From the NCBI GenBank assembly GCA_964543545.1, contig CAZIYT010000001.1:868001-932000 (forward strand): a stretch of 64,000 bases of DNA, given 5' to 3'. The notes under the pieces were generated by a model. That model saw nothing but the letters and a program-made list of their open reading frames with translations. It made no database searches and was not told the origin of the DNA. Below are positions 17,027 to 26,172 of the stretch, piece by piece. Position numbers and translations under genes: made by a program. The number at the start of each line of letters is the position of its first letter. Position 1 is the stretch's first letter. Source of the stretch: UBA4416 sp964543545. Lineage in GTDB: Bacteria; Bacteroidota; Bacteroidia; B-17B0; Aurantibacillaceae.

Positions 17027-17065
17027 AGGTTGTGTTTTAAATTTATAGGACAAAGGTGCTAAGCG

Positions 17066-17084
17066 ATTTAGAAGACATTTAGAA
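17066..17084 (-). promoter_or_regulatory. Candidate response-regulator binding site, copy 1
   Basis: Plus-strand sequence ATTTAGAAGACATTTAGAA: two TTTAGAA half-sites with an 11-bp start-to-start spacing, the geometry typical of OmpR/PhoB-family dimers. The identical 19 bp recur at 19042-19060. Here it overlaps the stop codon of the kinase gene and lies 40 bp before the PepSY-like start. Confidence 0.7.
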
Positions 17085-18344
17085 TACCAAGGTGAAAACA
17101 TGTAAATTTTCACGGTATGTATAAAAAATGTTCCAGCCGTTGAGCTCTGCTATTTTTTTAATGATCGCCAGGCCAAGGCCACTGCCGTGGGAAACCGTGC
17201 CCGACCTGGAAAAGCGCTGGAAGAGCTTACCGGCATTGAGCCCGGCAGAAGGCCCTGTGTTGGAAACACTCAGGGAATTTTTCTCTAAGAAAATAATGAT
17301 CTCTCCATATTCTGTATTATGGCGAATGGCATTGAGGAGCAAATTGCTGATCACGATCTCCGCCAATACAGGATTAGAGCTGGTTTCACCCGGGGCCTCT
17401 GCATCAAGCGTCATGGAAATGTGTTTTTCTGTGGCCTGTTCTGTGAAGAATCCGAGCATTTTTTCGATGGTATCTTTCAGCCGGATGTTTTCCTTACCCG
17501 CATAGTTCTGGTTATCTATCTTCGAAAGCAGCAGCAGGTTTTTATTGAGGCGGTTGAGGCGGCTTGCAGAGCCCGAAAGAGAAAGAACCACATCAGCCTG
17601 TTCCGCTGTCAGGGGCTGCTGCATCAGGGTTTCCAGCTTTGCCTGGAAGATGGCCAGGGGCGTTTGCAGCTCATGCGCAGCATTCTCGATAAACTCCTGC
17701 TGACTTTTATAAATCAGGCTGTTACGGATGGCGAGATGGTTCAGCGCAGTATTCAGGCGATGAAATTCTTCAACGGAGGTTTCAGATAGCTGTAAAGCGG
17801 AATTCTTATCGATCTCAAAGTGCTCGATCTGATTGAGCGTATCGTAAAAAGGCTGCCAGAGCTTTTTAGAAAAGTACCGGGTGATACCGTATAAGCCAAG
17901 CAGCAGCAGGATCATAATCACGGAAAACAAAAGGACAATGCTGGTGATCAGGTCCTCGGATTCCACCATGCTCATCCTCAGGCGCAGGTGATAGGGTTTT
18001 TCGTTGATCAGCATCGGCGAGAGCAGCACCCGGTAAGGCTCATTCTCCTGGTCGAGCGTATCAAAATAAAACTGCTGAAACACAGAATCCCGTTTTAAGG
18101 GAAATGCAGCGGCTTCGATCCTCACATCGCGGCTCATCCGGTTCCACATCGGGATGTCGCTTTCGCTGAGGCCGGGAGCATTGTAGGTCATGAACTCTTT
18201 TTGGTGAAGTTCCAGTGTTTCATCCGTTTCCTCCAGGTACATGCCCTCTATCAGGAAATAGAACAGGGGCGCGCTGATTAGCAGGATCAGCAAGGAGAAA
18301 AGCATGTATGCCTTTTGTGTCCTATATAACAACTTTTGTTTCAT
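17079..18344 (-). CDS. Sensor histidine kinase (HisKA type)
   Basis: The start at 18344 gives 421 residues. Topology: TM1 about 13-33, a periplasmic sensor of about 100 residues (34-133), TM2 about 134-156. Then come a linker helix, the HisKA domain with the phosphoacceptor His224 in NAAHELQTPLAIFQ, and the ATPase domain with the N-box NLLLNAIRHNTEYG and the G-box GSGLGLAIIKKIAELNGW; the D-box is degenerate (VSNTGPSAG). It begins 2 bp after the stop of the response regulator gene, so the pair is one operon. The upstream in-frame ATG at 18359 would overlap the regulator and is less likely. Confidence 0.92.
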   Translation of the reverse strand: MKQKLLYRTQKAYMLFSLLILLISAPLFYFLIEGMYLEETDETLELHQKEFMTYNAPGLSESDIPMWNRMSRDVRIEAAAFPLKRDSVFQQFYFDTLDQENEPYRVLLSPMLINEKPYHLRLRMSMVESEDLITSIVLLFSVIMILLLLGLYGITRYFSKKLWQPFYDTLNQIEHFEIDKNSALQLSETSVEEFHRLNTALNHLAIRNSLIYKSQQEFIENAAHELQTPLAIFQAKLETLMQQPLTAEQADVVLSLSGSASRLNRLNKNLLLLSKIDNQNYAGKENIRLKDTIEKMLGFFTEQATEKHISMTLDAEAPGETSSNPVLAEIVISNLLLNAIRHNTEYGEIIIFLEKNSLSVSNTGPSAGLNAGKLFQRFSRSGTVSHGSGLGLAIIKKIAELNGWNIFYTYRENLHVFTLVF

Positions 18345-18346
18345 GC

Positions 18347-19021
18347 TTATGGCTGCCATTTGTAACCGAGGCCATACACGGTTTTAATATAATCGCCGCT
18401 GCCGGCATCGCTCAGTTTCTTTTTCAGGTTTTTGATGTGAGCATATACAAAACCGTGGTTGTCGAGCATGTCGGCCATATCGCCCGATAAATGTTCCGCC
18501 AGCGCTCCTTTCGAGAGCACTTTGTTCTGGTTTCCCACCAGGAACAGCAGCAGCTCGGTTTCCTTTTTGGTGAGCTCTACAGACGTATCATTTACTTTCA
18601 CGGTTTTGGAAAGGAGGTCGATCTCTATCTCCCGGAAGCGTACCGTATTTTTTCCGTTGAACTGCTTGCGCCTGACCAGTGCCTGGATCCTGGCGAGCAA
18701 TTCCGATAAATGAAAAGGCTTGGTTAAAAAGTCATCGGCGCCCAGCTGCAGGCCTTCCAGCCTCACCGGCAGCGTGTCTTTGGCGGAAGTAATAATGACG
18801 CCATCGCTTTTATCCAGTCTTTTTAATTCGCTGAGCAATTTGAAGCCATCGCCATCCGGAAGATTGAGGTCGAGCAGGATACAATCGTAATCGTAGAGAT
18901 GGATCTTATCGAGAGCGGAAGCCAGCGTGGAAGCGCCTTCGCAGATCACCTGGTTGCTTTTCAGATAATCGCCGATACTGGCAGCCAGCTCCGCTTCATC
19001 TTCTATCAGCAGAATTTTCAT
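18347..19021 (-). CDS. OmpR-family response regulator
   Basis: From the ATG at 19021 the protein is 224 residues: a receiver domain starting MKILLIEDE with phosphoacceptor Asp51 in CILLDLNLPDGDG and the conserved Lys in LTKPFHLSEL (near 100), then a winged-helix Trans_reg_C domain (about 126-222) with KKETELLLFLVGNQNKVLSK and the terminal wing IKTVYGLGYKW. It precedes its kinase. A 19-bp direct-repeat site lies 20 bp upstream of the start codon and again in front of the PepSY-like gene, which suggests autoregulation and control of the receptor unit. The 11-codon upstream extension is rejected because it overlaps that site. Confidence 0.94.
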   Translation of the reverse strand: MKILLIEDEAELAASIGDYLKSNQVICEGASTLASALDKIHLYDYDCILLDLNLPDGDGFKLLSELKRLDKSDGVIITSAKDTLPVRLEGLQLGADDFLTKPFHLSELLARIQALVRRKQFNGKNTVRFREIEIDLLSKTVKVNDTSVELTKKETELLLFLVGNQNKVLSKGALAEHLSGDMADMLDNHGFVYAHIKNLKKKLSDAGSGDYIKTVYGLGYKWQP

Positions 19022-19041
19022 AAGGCTAAGATAATGATTCA

Positions 19042-19060
19042 ATTTAGAAGACATTTAGAA
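19042..19060 (-). promoter_or_regulatory. Candidate response-regulator binding site, copy 2
   Basis: Identical 19-bp ATTTAGAAGACATTTAGAA element (TTTAGAA at 19043 and 19054), in the same orientation as copy 1 and 20 bp before the regulator start codon. Confidence 0.7.
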
Positions 19061-19243
19061 GGAAATTTTAAGGTTTTTTTGCAATCATCAAGCTCTGTAA
19101 AAACAATAAGTAACTGGTGTTTGCGTTTTGTATTCAGATCTGCCTCCCCCGGTTTATCTACACGAATTCGTTAAGGAACCAATCTTAAAAAGGGCAAGCC
19201 TGCACCCCCTTTAAATGCAGGCATTTTATAAAAACTATTTATT

Positions 19244-20224
19244 ATGAAAAAAATGATGAAGCCGGCTTCATTGCTGGTAGCTATTCTCATGGCTTGCGTA
19301 GTTGCCTGCCAGAAAAAGAATCCGGAAAAACTGAATCCCGGAACAGCAAATACAGGATATGACACGCAAGCACGAAGTACCGGCGGAACGACGAGTACCA
19401 CAACATTTACGGTTCCTAACCTTGTAGGGCACATTATCGGTTCTTCCGAGTTTGACTATCTCGGAGATAAGAATGTGTTTTCTCTGAATGGTGGTACTTA
19501 TTCAGGAGAGCCTCCATTGCTGAATTCCACGACCGATAACTATTACGGAGCTGCTGCCTACGACGACTACAAGGCAGTTGTATACCGGTCAAATTCTGCA
19601 CCGACAACGACCAAATTATTATTCATGCAGCCGGGCTCCACACTCAGTCCTTACTATGACCTTAAGTTAGGGTCTGCTACGGGTCCTGATTTTTTACCTG
19701 ATGAAATTGAGTTTATTAATGCTACGGCCAGTTCTTTATACGCAATTCAGGGAAATTCTATTTACCGGATCGATGGTCTTACAACGGCTTCTGTCGCTTA
19801 TGCTGTATTAGTATACACGTTTCCTACAAGCCCTGTCAATTGGTCTTTCTTTAGAAAAGCAATTAGTCATGGAGATGCAGCCGGAGAGCTGAAAGTATTT
19901 ATTGCAGAAACCGCTTCTGCAAAAGGCTCCTCCGTAAACAACATCAAGGTTTATACATTGTCTGGCCTTGCAGGGACACCAACGCTTTCGTCATTGGAGT
20001 CTACTATTACACTGAGCTATAATAATACTCAGAACCTGAGCGCGTTCTCTATAAGAACAAATGCAAGCGCTTCCGACTGGTACCATATTGTAATAGGAAA
20101 TAGTTCCACCAACACATCTACAACCTATCAACTCACAGGAACCACTGGTACGCTTGGTAGCACGCCTTCGGCGGTTACGGCTTTTCCTGCTTACGTGAAC
20201 GATTGTTCCCTGTATATGGATTAA
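19244..20224 (+). CDS. Lipoprotein of unknown function
   Basis: The 326-residue product starts with a lipoprotein signal (MKKMMKPASLLVAILMACVVAC, then QKKNPEKLNPG); the second Cys is the likelier lipidated one. The mature part is rich in Ser, Thr, Gly and Tyr, with regular short beta-strand motifs (TYSGEPPLLNSTTDNYYGAA, SSLYAIQGNSIYRIDGLTTA), which may form a beta-propeller-like fold. It follows a promoterless-looking 220-bp gap after the divergent two-component operon and ends before a strong bidirectional terminator. Family not recognised. Confidence 0.8.
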   Translation: MKKMMKPASLLVAILMACVVACQKKNPEKLNPGTANTGYDTQARSTGGTTSTTTFTVPNLVGHIIGSSEFDYLGDKNVFSLNGGTYSGEPPLLNSTTDNYYGAAAYDDYKAVVYRSNSAPTTTKLLFMQPGSTLSPYYDLKLGSATGPDFLPDEIEFINATASSLYAIQGNSIYRIDGLTTASVAYAVLVYTFPTSPVNWSFFRKAISHGDAAGELKVFIAETASAKGSSVNNIKVYTLSGLAGTPTLSSLESTITLSYNNTQNLSAFSIRTNASASDWYHIVIGNSSTNTSTTYQLTGTTGTLGSTPSAVTAFPAYVNDCSLYMD

Positions 20225-20246
20225 CAGTCCTGTGACATGCAATTAT

Positions 20247-20278
20247 AAATCCCGGCTATTTACAGCCGGGATTTTTTT
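20247..20278. terminator. Bidirectional terminator between lipoprotein gene and comF
   Basis: Stem AAATCCCGGCT / AGCCGGGATTT (11 bp) with loop ATTTAC, followed by a T-run on the plus strand and an A-run on the other side, between two convergent genes. Confidence 0.9.
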
Positions 20279-20279
20279 A

Positions 20280-20963
20280 TTAACCCGTCGCAAAGGCAAT
20301 ACTCAAGACGTTGATCTTAATCCCTTCTATCTGTTGCAGCGATTGGCAGCAGGCTTCGATGGTAGCTCCTGTAGTAATGACATCATCCACTAAGGTCACA
20401 TGCCTGTGCTTTAAGGAATCGTCGGGCATCACCTCAAAAGTGTCTTCCACATTCTCCCAGCGCTCATAGCGGCTTTTGCGGGTTTGTGAGGCGGTATGCT
20501 CGTTGCGTTTCAGAAGCGTTGTGTTTAATGGAATGTTCAAGCCTTCTGCCAGCCCTTTGCCAAAGGCCTCACTCTGGTTGTAGCCGCGCTGTTTCAGCTT
20601 GCGGCGGTGCAGCGGAACCGGGAGAATACAGGCCGACTGTGTCACGGCTGCATCCACCGAAACATCCTGCGCATACCAGTTGCCCAGAATCGTGGCGAGC
20701 TCGTGGTTCCCTTTATACTTAATGGCATGCAGTAGTTTCTGAACGCTTCCCTTTTTCTGAAAGTAATAGAAGCTGCTGGCGGTTTCCAGCTCTACCCGCC
20801 CATAGAAGATGTTTTTTACCGGGTTGAGAGCCTGCTTGTGGAAATTGGTTTTTGGCAGATTGATGTAACAGAAATTACAAACCTCCTCCTCGTGCTTCAG
20901 CAGGGGCTCTCCGCAGCCGGCACAGTCCCGTGGATAGATCAGCGATATCAGATCCCTGAGCAT
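20280..20963 (-). CDS. comF: ComF family phosphoribosyltransferase-like protein
   Basis: The 227 residues begin with a zinc-ribbon-like element (DCAGCGEPLLKHEEEVCNFC, two CxxC pairs) and end with a type I phosphoribosyltransferase fold whose PRPP loop is VTLVDDVITTGATIEAC (near 190-207). A central LKQRGYNQSEAFGKGLA motif is typical of ComF. In competent bacteria ComF takes part in DNA uptake; in others the role is less clear. Length is normal. It is separated by only 5 bp from the start-side gene at 20969-24406, so it may be read through from it. Confidence 0.92.
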   Translation of the reverse strand: MLRDLISLIYPRDCAGCGEPLLKHEEEVCNFCYINLPKTNFHKQALNPVKNIFYGRVELETASSFYYFQKKGSVQKLLHAIKYKGNHELATILGNWYAQDVSVDAAVTQSACILPVPLHRRKLKQRGYNQSEAFGKGLAEGLNIPLNTTLLKRNEHTASQTRKSRYERWENVEDTFEVMPDDSLKHRHVTLVDDVITTGATIEACCQSLQQIEGIKINVLSIAFATG

Positions 20964-20968
20964 ACGAA

Positions 20969-23900
20969 TTACAATTTACCGGCGAGTGTACAGGTCAGTT
21001 TGTATTTATTGACTTTGCCCGAAAGGTTAAAGAGCTCTACATAAACAATGTAAATACCGATCGTTGCTTTTTCATTATCATCGTTTACACCGTTCCAGCT
21101 GAAGCTGCCATCCTGCGCCAATTGCTCATTGCGGATCAGGTACCTCACCTGCCGGCCTTTACTGTCGTATATGTATACATTGGCGGCCTTTCCGGGCTCA
21201 TCGAGCTTATAGCTGATGTTGAGCACATCGTTGTAACCATCATTGTCGGGAGAGAATAAGGGTTCCGGAATCGTAACGCCGCTGCCGCCGTCTGCTTTCA
21301 GGTATTGCGAATTGCGATAGGCCGGTGTACCGAAGCCAAACGCTTCTGCCGCGCTGTTCCAGTTGGTGCGGTCGTTTGTCGGGCGGTTAAAATCAATCCG
21401 TTCCAGGGAAACGCCCTTGGTGCTTACCAGCAAGGGGAAATGCATTTTGCTGCTGTAAATGAAATTGTCGATCACGGCTCCGCTTTTGCTGGCGAGGGTT
21501 ATCACATCGGCGTCGATGTTCATGCTCGGAAGGTCTACCACATCGAGGAAGCCACCCGGGTTGGTGGTCTGGTACTGGGATTTTACCGTCGCGCCGTTCT
21601 CGCTCAACAGCAGGTACGTTTCAGGAAATAATAAATAGCCTTCTTCCGAAATCTCTTCCAGGTCTGTCAGCGTTCCGGTGAGCGTATCCATCGAGCCCAG
21701 CTGCAGCTCTTTTAAATTAATGGTTTTGTTGCTCCGGTTATAAAGCTCCAGGTAGTCGATACCGCCTGTTCCCGGATCGCTCAGGATTTCATTGATCACA
21801 ATATCATTTGGGGAGGCAGGCTCCGGCAGGGCAAAGGCCGCGGCATTGCCGCCCGGCAAAAAGTTCCCTGCACAATCTTTCAGGCCACTCGATACCGTGC
21901 AATGGTAAATGATGCCCCGTTGTAAGGGCGATGATACTTTCAGCTTTACTTTTTTATAGTCGGGTGATACAGGCATGACCCAAAGCGGCTGGGATAAGCC
22001 ATGGTCGAAGGTGTAGATGGCCGGATTTGAAGAGCTGGTGCTGTCGAGGGTTTCATTGAATATCAGGATGAGAGAGTCCGCATCCGTGACCGCAATGCGT
22101 TCCAGCAGGGGAGCCGAGTTATCGGGGTTGGCGGCTGCCACGGAATTTTTTCTGCCCGGAGTTCCGCCGCTCACATCGTTGCTGGCGCGCCAGTTGCCTT
22201 GTGCCCCGCAGGGGTTGTTCCCATCCACCTGTTCCATGCTCCAGCCCCCGTCGGCCTTGTTGGAATTATTGTACCAGGCGGAGGTATAGTTGATGGAATG
22301 AATGACTGTATTATTGCTGTCCCTTAAGGTAAACGTGGTTCCATCGTTGAGCAGTGAAGGGAAGCTGGTGACCTCGTACACAAAAATCCCGAAGCCATTG
22401 TAGAAGGTATTGAAATTCCCTGTGCCTGTCAGCACCACAAAACTATCGGGCTTAAGGGTGATAGCAGGTAATTTTTTGGTGGTGCTGGGTGTCGACACCG
22501 TCCAGTTTTTCAGGTTGATGTTGAAGGGCGTGCGGTTCTTCAGTTCTACGTATTCCTCTACCGGCAGGTTGATCGCAGGATCCGGATCCGGCATCAGCTC
22601 GTTGATCACCACATCGTAAGGCTTGTGTTTGTAAAAGGAAAACGTCCCTGTATTGGGGCTGAGCGCATTGTTATTGCAATCGGTGATGCCGTTGATGCTG
22701 ACGGTATAATTGGTGGCGTTCTGCAATTTATTTGGCAGCGCTAAGATGACGCAGGAATTGCCGGCCATCGCCGTTGCCAGGGTAGGCGTGGCAATGCCGC
22801 CGCTCACCGTATAGGCAGAAGCTGCATTGAGCTGGGAGGGATCGATCACATCGTCGAAGCAAACAGAAATATGAAGAGAGTCGATCACGCTTACCGCATT
22901 TACTTTCGGACCGGTGACATCCGGTGCGATGGAATACACCGAGTTGATAAAGCCCGGCGTTCCGCCATCCGGATCATTGGAGCCAATCCAGTTATTGGCC
23001 TGGGAACATAAGGCGCTTTGGTTGGGATTGATCTGCTCCAGGGTATAGCCGCCGTCTTTCTTGATGGACGAGCCATACCAGCTATCCTTATAGTTTACGC
23101 TGTCTATAAAGGCATTGGAAGCCGTCTTCAGGTAGAGGTTGTCGGAAGAATTATTGAGTGAGGGAAAAGAGCTCACGCCAAGCTTGTTCATATAGCCCAG
23201 GGCTGTAAACTGTGCCGTATCCGCAGCCGGGCAAACAATGACATAACCATTCGGAGGCAGGGTGTAATTGGGCAGTGTCGCAATGGAGCTGTTGTCGGTA
23301 AGCTTAAGGCCGTTCAGGTTAAAGGTATTGGTGCTCCGGTTATAGATCTCCACAAACTCCGTTGCAGTGAGGTTGACGATGGGAGAAGGATCGGCATAAA
23401 TTTCGTTGATCACCAGGTCTTTGAACACAGGCGTGCCGAATACGATGTAACTGAAGCTCACCGTGGAGGTAGAGATGGCATTGCCGGCGATGTCCTGCAC
23501 GGCATTCACACTTACGGTGTACGTTGTTCCCGATGTGAGAGGAGTTGCCAGGCCCAGGTGTACCAGCTTAAAATTGGAGCCGTCGCGTGTGGCGCTCAGC
23601 GCCGTACCTATGCCCGGGTTGATGGTATAATTGGTGGCGGTTTGCGAAGTCGTGGGGTCCACGTTTTCATTAAACAGGATATCTACGGCCGTGGAAGAAG
23701 TTGGGGTGGCGCTTACCAGTGTGGGAGCCGTCACGTCGAGGATGATCGGCCCAACCACGATATCGTCGAAGATATGTTTCTGTATGAAGGTGGCGGTAGA
23801 CTGTGTGATGTAGAAGCCAAATGAATTGGAGCTGGCGAAGGTGGCATCGGTCACCGTTCCTTCACTCACGTAGCTGTTCCCTGTTCCGGTGATGTCCCTT

Positions 23901-24406
23901 TCCAGAGAAAAAAGATTGGCAGCCGTTCTTACCACTTTAATTTTTAGGATGTTATTGGATACGTTGGTAATGCCGTCGGTGCCATCGATGATCTTAACAG
24001 CCGAACCCAGGGTTCCCGAGCGCTTGTAGAGGCAGATCTCGTCAAGCGTATTGCCGATCCTCACAAAATAGCCGTTGATGGCAGCGGCCTGCAGGTTCGG
24101 TACATCGCTGGTAAGGTAGGCATCAACATAATTGGTACCCGAGGTATTAAACTGAAGGTTCACATAAAACTCCCACTGGCAGTTATTAGACAGCGTGCTG
24201 GGCGTGCTGATGTAGAAGCTGGAATTGGTGGTGGTGTTGGCCGACTTAAGCTGGGAGGAAGCCACCGTGAAGTCGGTAGGAGCGTTGACGGTCCAGGTAG
24301 GATTCGCCGTAAAATCGCCATCCGTAAAATTATCAGTAACCTGGGCCTGTAAAGTGCTGAACACACAAGAGGTGGCGAGGAGCTTAAGAATACGGTTGAT
24401 CTTCAT
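20969..24406 (-). CDS. Secreted multi-domain protein with lamin-tail domains and FlgD-like C terminus
   Basis: This 1145-residue protein has a signal peptide (MKINRILKLLATSCVFSTLQA), an N-terminal lectin/jelly-roll-like region (about 25-220), and then alternating modules. The Ig-like modules are of the bacterial SbsA type (APTLVSATPTSSTAVDILFN; VSIDSLHISVCFDDVIDPS; AVTDADSLILIFNETLDS). Three lamin-tail domains are recognisable by DLVINEIYADPSP, DVVINELMPDPDP and DIVINEILSDPGT. The C terminus (LFSPDNDGYNDVLNISYKL ... SWNGVNDDNEKATIGIYIVY) is FlgD-Ig/CHU_C-like, as in surface proteins exported by the type IX system. It is probably a cell-surface or secreted adhesive protein; no enzyme motif is visible. 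Confidence 0.88.
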   Translation of the reverse strand: MKINRILKLLATSCVFSTLQAQVTDNFTDGDFTANPTWTVNAPTDFTVASSQLKSANTTTNSSFYISTPSTLSNNCQWEFYVNLQFNTSGTNYVDAYLTSDVPNLQAAAINGYFVRIGNTLDEICLYKRSGTLGSAVKIIDGTDGITNVSNNILKIKVVRTAANLFSLERDITGTGNSYVSEGTVTDATFASSNSFGFYITQSTATFIQKHIFDDIVVGPIILDVTAPTLVSATPTSSTAVDILFNENVDPTTSQTATNYTINPGIGTALSATRDGSNFKLVHLGLATPLTSGTTYTVSVNAVQDIAGNAISTSTVSFSYIVFGTPVFKDLVINEIYADPSPIVNLTATEFVEIYNRSTNTFNLNGLKLTDNSSIATLPNYTLPPNGYVIVCPAADTAQFTALGYMNKLGVSSFPSLNNSSDNLYLKTASNAFIDSVNYKDSWYGSSIKKDGGYTLEQINPNQSALCSQANNWIGSNDPDGGTPGFINSVYSIAPDVTGPKVNAVSVIDSLHISVCFDDVIDPSQLNAASAYTVSGGIATPTLATAMAGNSCVILALPNKLQNATNYTVSINGITDCNNNALSPNTGTFSFYKHKPYDVVINELMPDPDPAINLPVEEYVELKNRTPFNINLKNWTVSTPSTTKKLPAITLKPDSFVVLTGTGNFNTFYNGFGIFVYEVTSFPSLLNDGTTFTLRDSNNTVIHSINYTSAWYNNSNKADGGWSMEQVDGNNPCGAQGNWRASNDVSGGTPGRKNSVAAANPDNSAPLLERIAVTDADSLILIFNETLDSTSSSNPAIYTFDHGLSQPLWVMPVSPDYKKVKLKVSSPLQRGIIYHCTVSSGLKDCAGNFLPGGNAAAFALPEPASPNDIVINEILSDPGTGGIDYLELYNRSNKTINLKELQLGSMDTLTGTLTDLEEISEEGYLLFPETYLLLSENGATVKSQYQTTNPGGFLDVVDLPSMNIDADVITLASKSGAVIDNFIYSSKMHFPLLVSTKGVSLERIDFNRPTNDRTNWNSAAEAFGFGTPAYRNSQYLKADGGSGVTIPEPLFSPDNDGYNDVLNISYKLDEPGKAANVYIYDSKGRQVRYLIRNEQLAQDGSFSWNGVNDDNEKATIGIYIVYVELFNLSGKVNKYKLTCTLAGKL

Positions 24407-24502
24407 AAATTTATTTAAAAACCAAGTTAGTAAATTTTTTTGATTGCGAATAATTTAACACTTTTGATGTCTATTCACACAATCACATTTACACATCACA
24501 TC

Positions 24503-25492
24503 ATGAAGGTAGCAGTAGTAGGCGCAACAGGCCTGGTAGGGACAAAAATGCTGGAAGTTCTGGCAGAGCGTAATTTTCCATTGACGGAGCTGATTCCGGT
24601 AGCCTCCGAGAAATCGGTTGGCAAGACCGTGGTGTATAAAGGCAAGCCTTATACGGTTCATTCCATGCAGGCCGCCATCGACGCCAAGCCACAGATCGCC
24701 TTATTCTCGGCGGGTGGCAGCACATCCCTGGAGTGGGCGCCAAAATTTGCAGAAGCAGGGATTACCGTCATCGACAATTCTTCGGCCTGGCGTATGCATC
24801 CCGACAAAAAGCTGGTGGTACCTGAAGTGAATGCGGCTGTCCTGACGGCTTCCGATAAGATCATTGCCAATCCCAACTGCTCTACCATCCAGATGGTGGT
24901 TGCCTTAAATCCTCTGCACCAGAAATACAAGATCAGGCGTGTGGTCGTTTCCACCTACCAGTCTGTCACAGGTACCGGCGTGAAGGCGGTTGACCAGCTG
25001 ATGAACGAGCGCTCGGGCATTACAGGCGAAATGGCCTATAAGTATAAGATAGACATGAATGCCATTCCGCAGATCGACGTGTTTACGGAAAACGGCTATA
25101 CCAAGGAAGAAATGAAAATGGTGAACGAGACGAGGAAGATCATGGGCGATGATTCCATCCGCGTAACAGCTACCACGGTCCGGATCCCGGTCATCGGCGG
25201 CCATAGCGAAAGTGTGAACATCGAATTTGAAAACGAATTCGATGTGGAAGATATCTTTAACATCATGCGTCATACCAAAGGAATTGTTTTGCAGGATGAT
25301 GTGGCGAGGCAGGTATACCCTATGCCGATGACGGCACACGATAAAGACGATGTGTTTGTGGGAAGGATCCGCCGCGATGAAACGCAGCCAAAGACGCTGA
25401 ACATGTGGATCGTATCGGATAATCTCCGGAAAGGCGCTGCGACTAATGCCGTGCAGATCGCCGAGTACCTGGTGGAGCATAAACTGGTTTAA
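24503..25492 (+). CDS. asd: Aspartate-semialdehyde dehydrogenase
   Basis: Asd reduces aspartyl phosphate to aspartate semialdehyde with NADPH, feeding lysine, diaminopimelate, threonine and methionine synthesis. The ATG at 24503 starts MKVAVVGATGLVGTKMLEVL, the NADP-binding GxxGxxG. The catalytic cysteine lies in NPNCSTIQMVVAL (near residue 128), and the His-containing RIPVIGGHSESVNIEF lies near 230-245. Length 329 residues is standard. The longer in-frame start upstream adds 21 residues of unlikely sequence. A long palindrome follows the stop after 8 bp. No other pathway genes are adjacent. Confidence 0.96.
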   Translation: MKVAVVGATGLVGTKMLEVLAERNFPLTELIPVASEKSVGKTVVYKGKPYTVHSMQAAIDAKPQIALFSAGGSTSLEWAPKFAEAGITVIDNSSAWRMHPDKKLVVPEVNAAVLTASDKIIANPNCSTIQMVVALNPLHQKYKIRRVVVSTYQSVTGTGVKAVDQLMNERSGITGEMAYKYKIDMNAIPQIDVFTENGYTKEEMKMVNETRKIMGDDSIRVTATTVRIPVIGGHSESVNIEFENEFDVEDIFNIMRHTKGIVLQDDVARQVYPMPMTAHDKDDVFVGRIRRDETQPKTLNMWIVSDNLRKGAATNAVQIAEYLVEHKLV

Positions 25493-25500
25493 GCTCAAAC

Positions 25501-25543
25501 CACCTACACCTGGAAGGTCTTTAAGAGCTTCCAGGTGTAGGTG
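25501..25543. repeat. 43-bp palindrome, CTGGAAGGTCTT family, copy 1
   Basis: Perfect 16-bp outer arms (CACCTACACCTGGAAG and its complement) flank an imperfect centre GTCTTTAAGAG. The core TACCTGGAAGGTCTT-type sequence recurs as a perfect palindrome at 39011-39051. It follows asd directly. Confidence 0.9.
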
Positions 25544-25660
25544 AAAGGCCGGTTTTTCTAAACAAAAAAGCGCCATTGCCGGCGCTCTTCATCAGAAATA
25601 TAACAATCGTATAGGGTTTATTTTTTAGCAAAATGGTGTCTCAACAGGCCTAAATGAAAA

Positions 25661-25706
25661 AAAGCTGCCGTACCCATCCCCGTTAAAGTACAGCAGCTTT
25701 CTTTTT
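25661..25706 (+). terminator. Stem-loop with T-run
   Basis: Arms AAAGCTGCCGTAC (25661-25673) and GTACAGCAGCTTT (25688-25700) pair with one mismatch; CTTTTT follows on the plus strand and an A-run precedes, so it could act in both directions. It is 170 bp past asd, so it may end the asd transcript or an unrecognised short RNA. Confidence 0.65.
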
Positions 25707-26081
25707 GGTTTAAACTAAACAAAACCTATGATAAAGAACGTAGTGTAAAATTACAACCACTATCCGCGATTTAAAATAGCCAACTCATAAGTGGCGGCTT
25801 TCACTTGATAAGTGGTCAAAATTGCTCACATGATTCGATTTAGCTAATTGTCTTCTGATTTGCCCTCCCTGCGCCCGATTTTCCGGATGCCTGAGCCGTT
25901 TAATCTTTAAGATCGTGGTTTTACTCACTAAGCGCTTTGCTTCAATCGGATAAAACCTTTTTGCACTTAATCTATCTAAAAAAATCATGTATTGTTAAGA
26001 GATTCTGTCCTGCGGCGGGATTAGTTCGACCAAGGGATCTTTGCTTCTGGCTGTCGCCTCTCAAACCCGGGTCTTACTAAA

Positions 26082-26113
26082 AAAGCCCTTCTGATTGATA
26101 GCAGAAGGGCTTT
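26082..26113 (-). terminator. Terminator of the GIN-domain gene
   Basis: Minus-strand stem AAAGCCCTTCTG / CAGAAGGGCTTT (12 bp, 8-nt loop) followed by TTTT on the minus strand, about 60 bp past the stop at 26173. Confidence 0.85.
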
Positions 26114-26172
26114 ACTTGTTTGAATGGTAAATTGTTTTTTTCGTTGCTCGTATAAAAAAACAAAACTATCGG

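Larger units (their letters stand above)
25493..26172. other. 680-bp stretch without a convincing gene
   Basis: It holds a 43-bp palindrome (25501-25543), a GC hairpin AGCGCC-ATTGCC-GGCGCT near 25570 next to an A-run, a strong stem-loop with T-run at 25661-25706, a 67-codon basic minus-strand reading frame (25785-25988) that I do not accept as a gene, and the terminator at 26082-26113. The A+T-rich stretch 25720-26050 could encode a small RNA, but I see no known family. Confidence 0.6.

Noticed and set aside
25785..25988. 67-codon minus-strand reading frame, very basic protein starting MIFLDRLSAKRF
   Set aside because: No recognisable family, no promoter or coupling, and the composition of the region is that of non-coding A+T-rich DNA. 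It could be a degenerate IS fragment, but I find no inverted ends or transposase motif.
26000..26080. G+C-richer stretch before the GIN-gene terminator as a riboswitch or known structured RNA
   Set aside because: It lies behind a minus-strand terminator, has no convincing conserved core (tmRNA, RNase P, SRP and 6S signatures absent), and faces no suitable gene.
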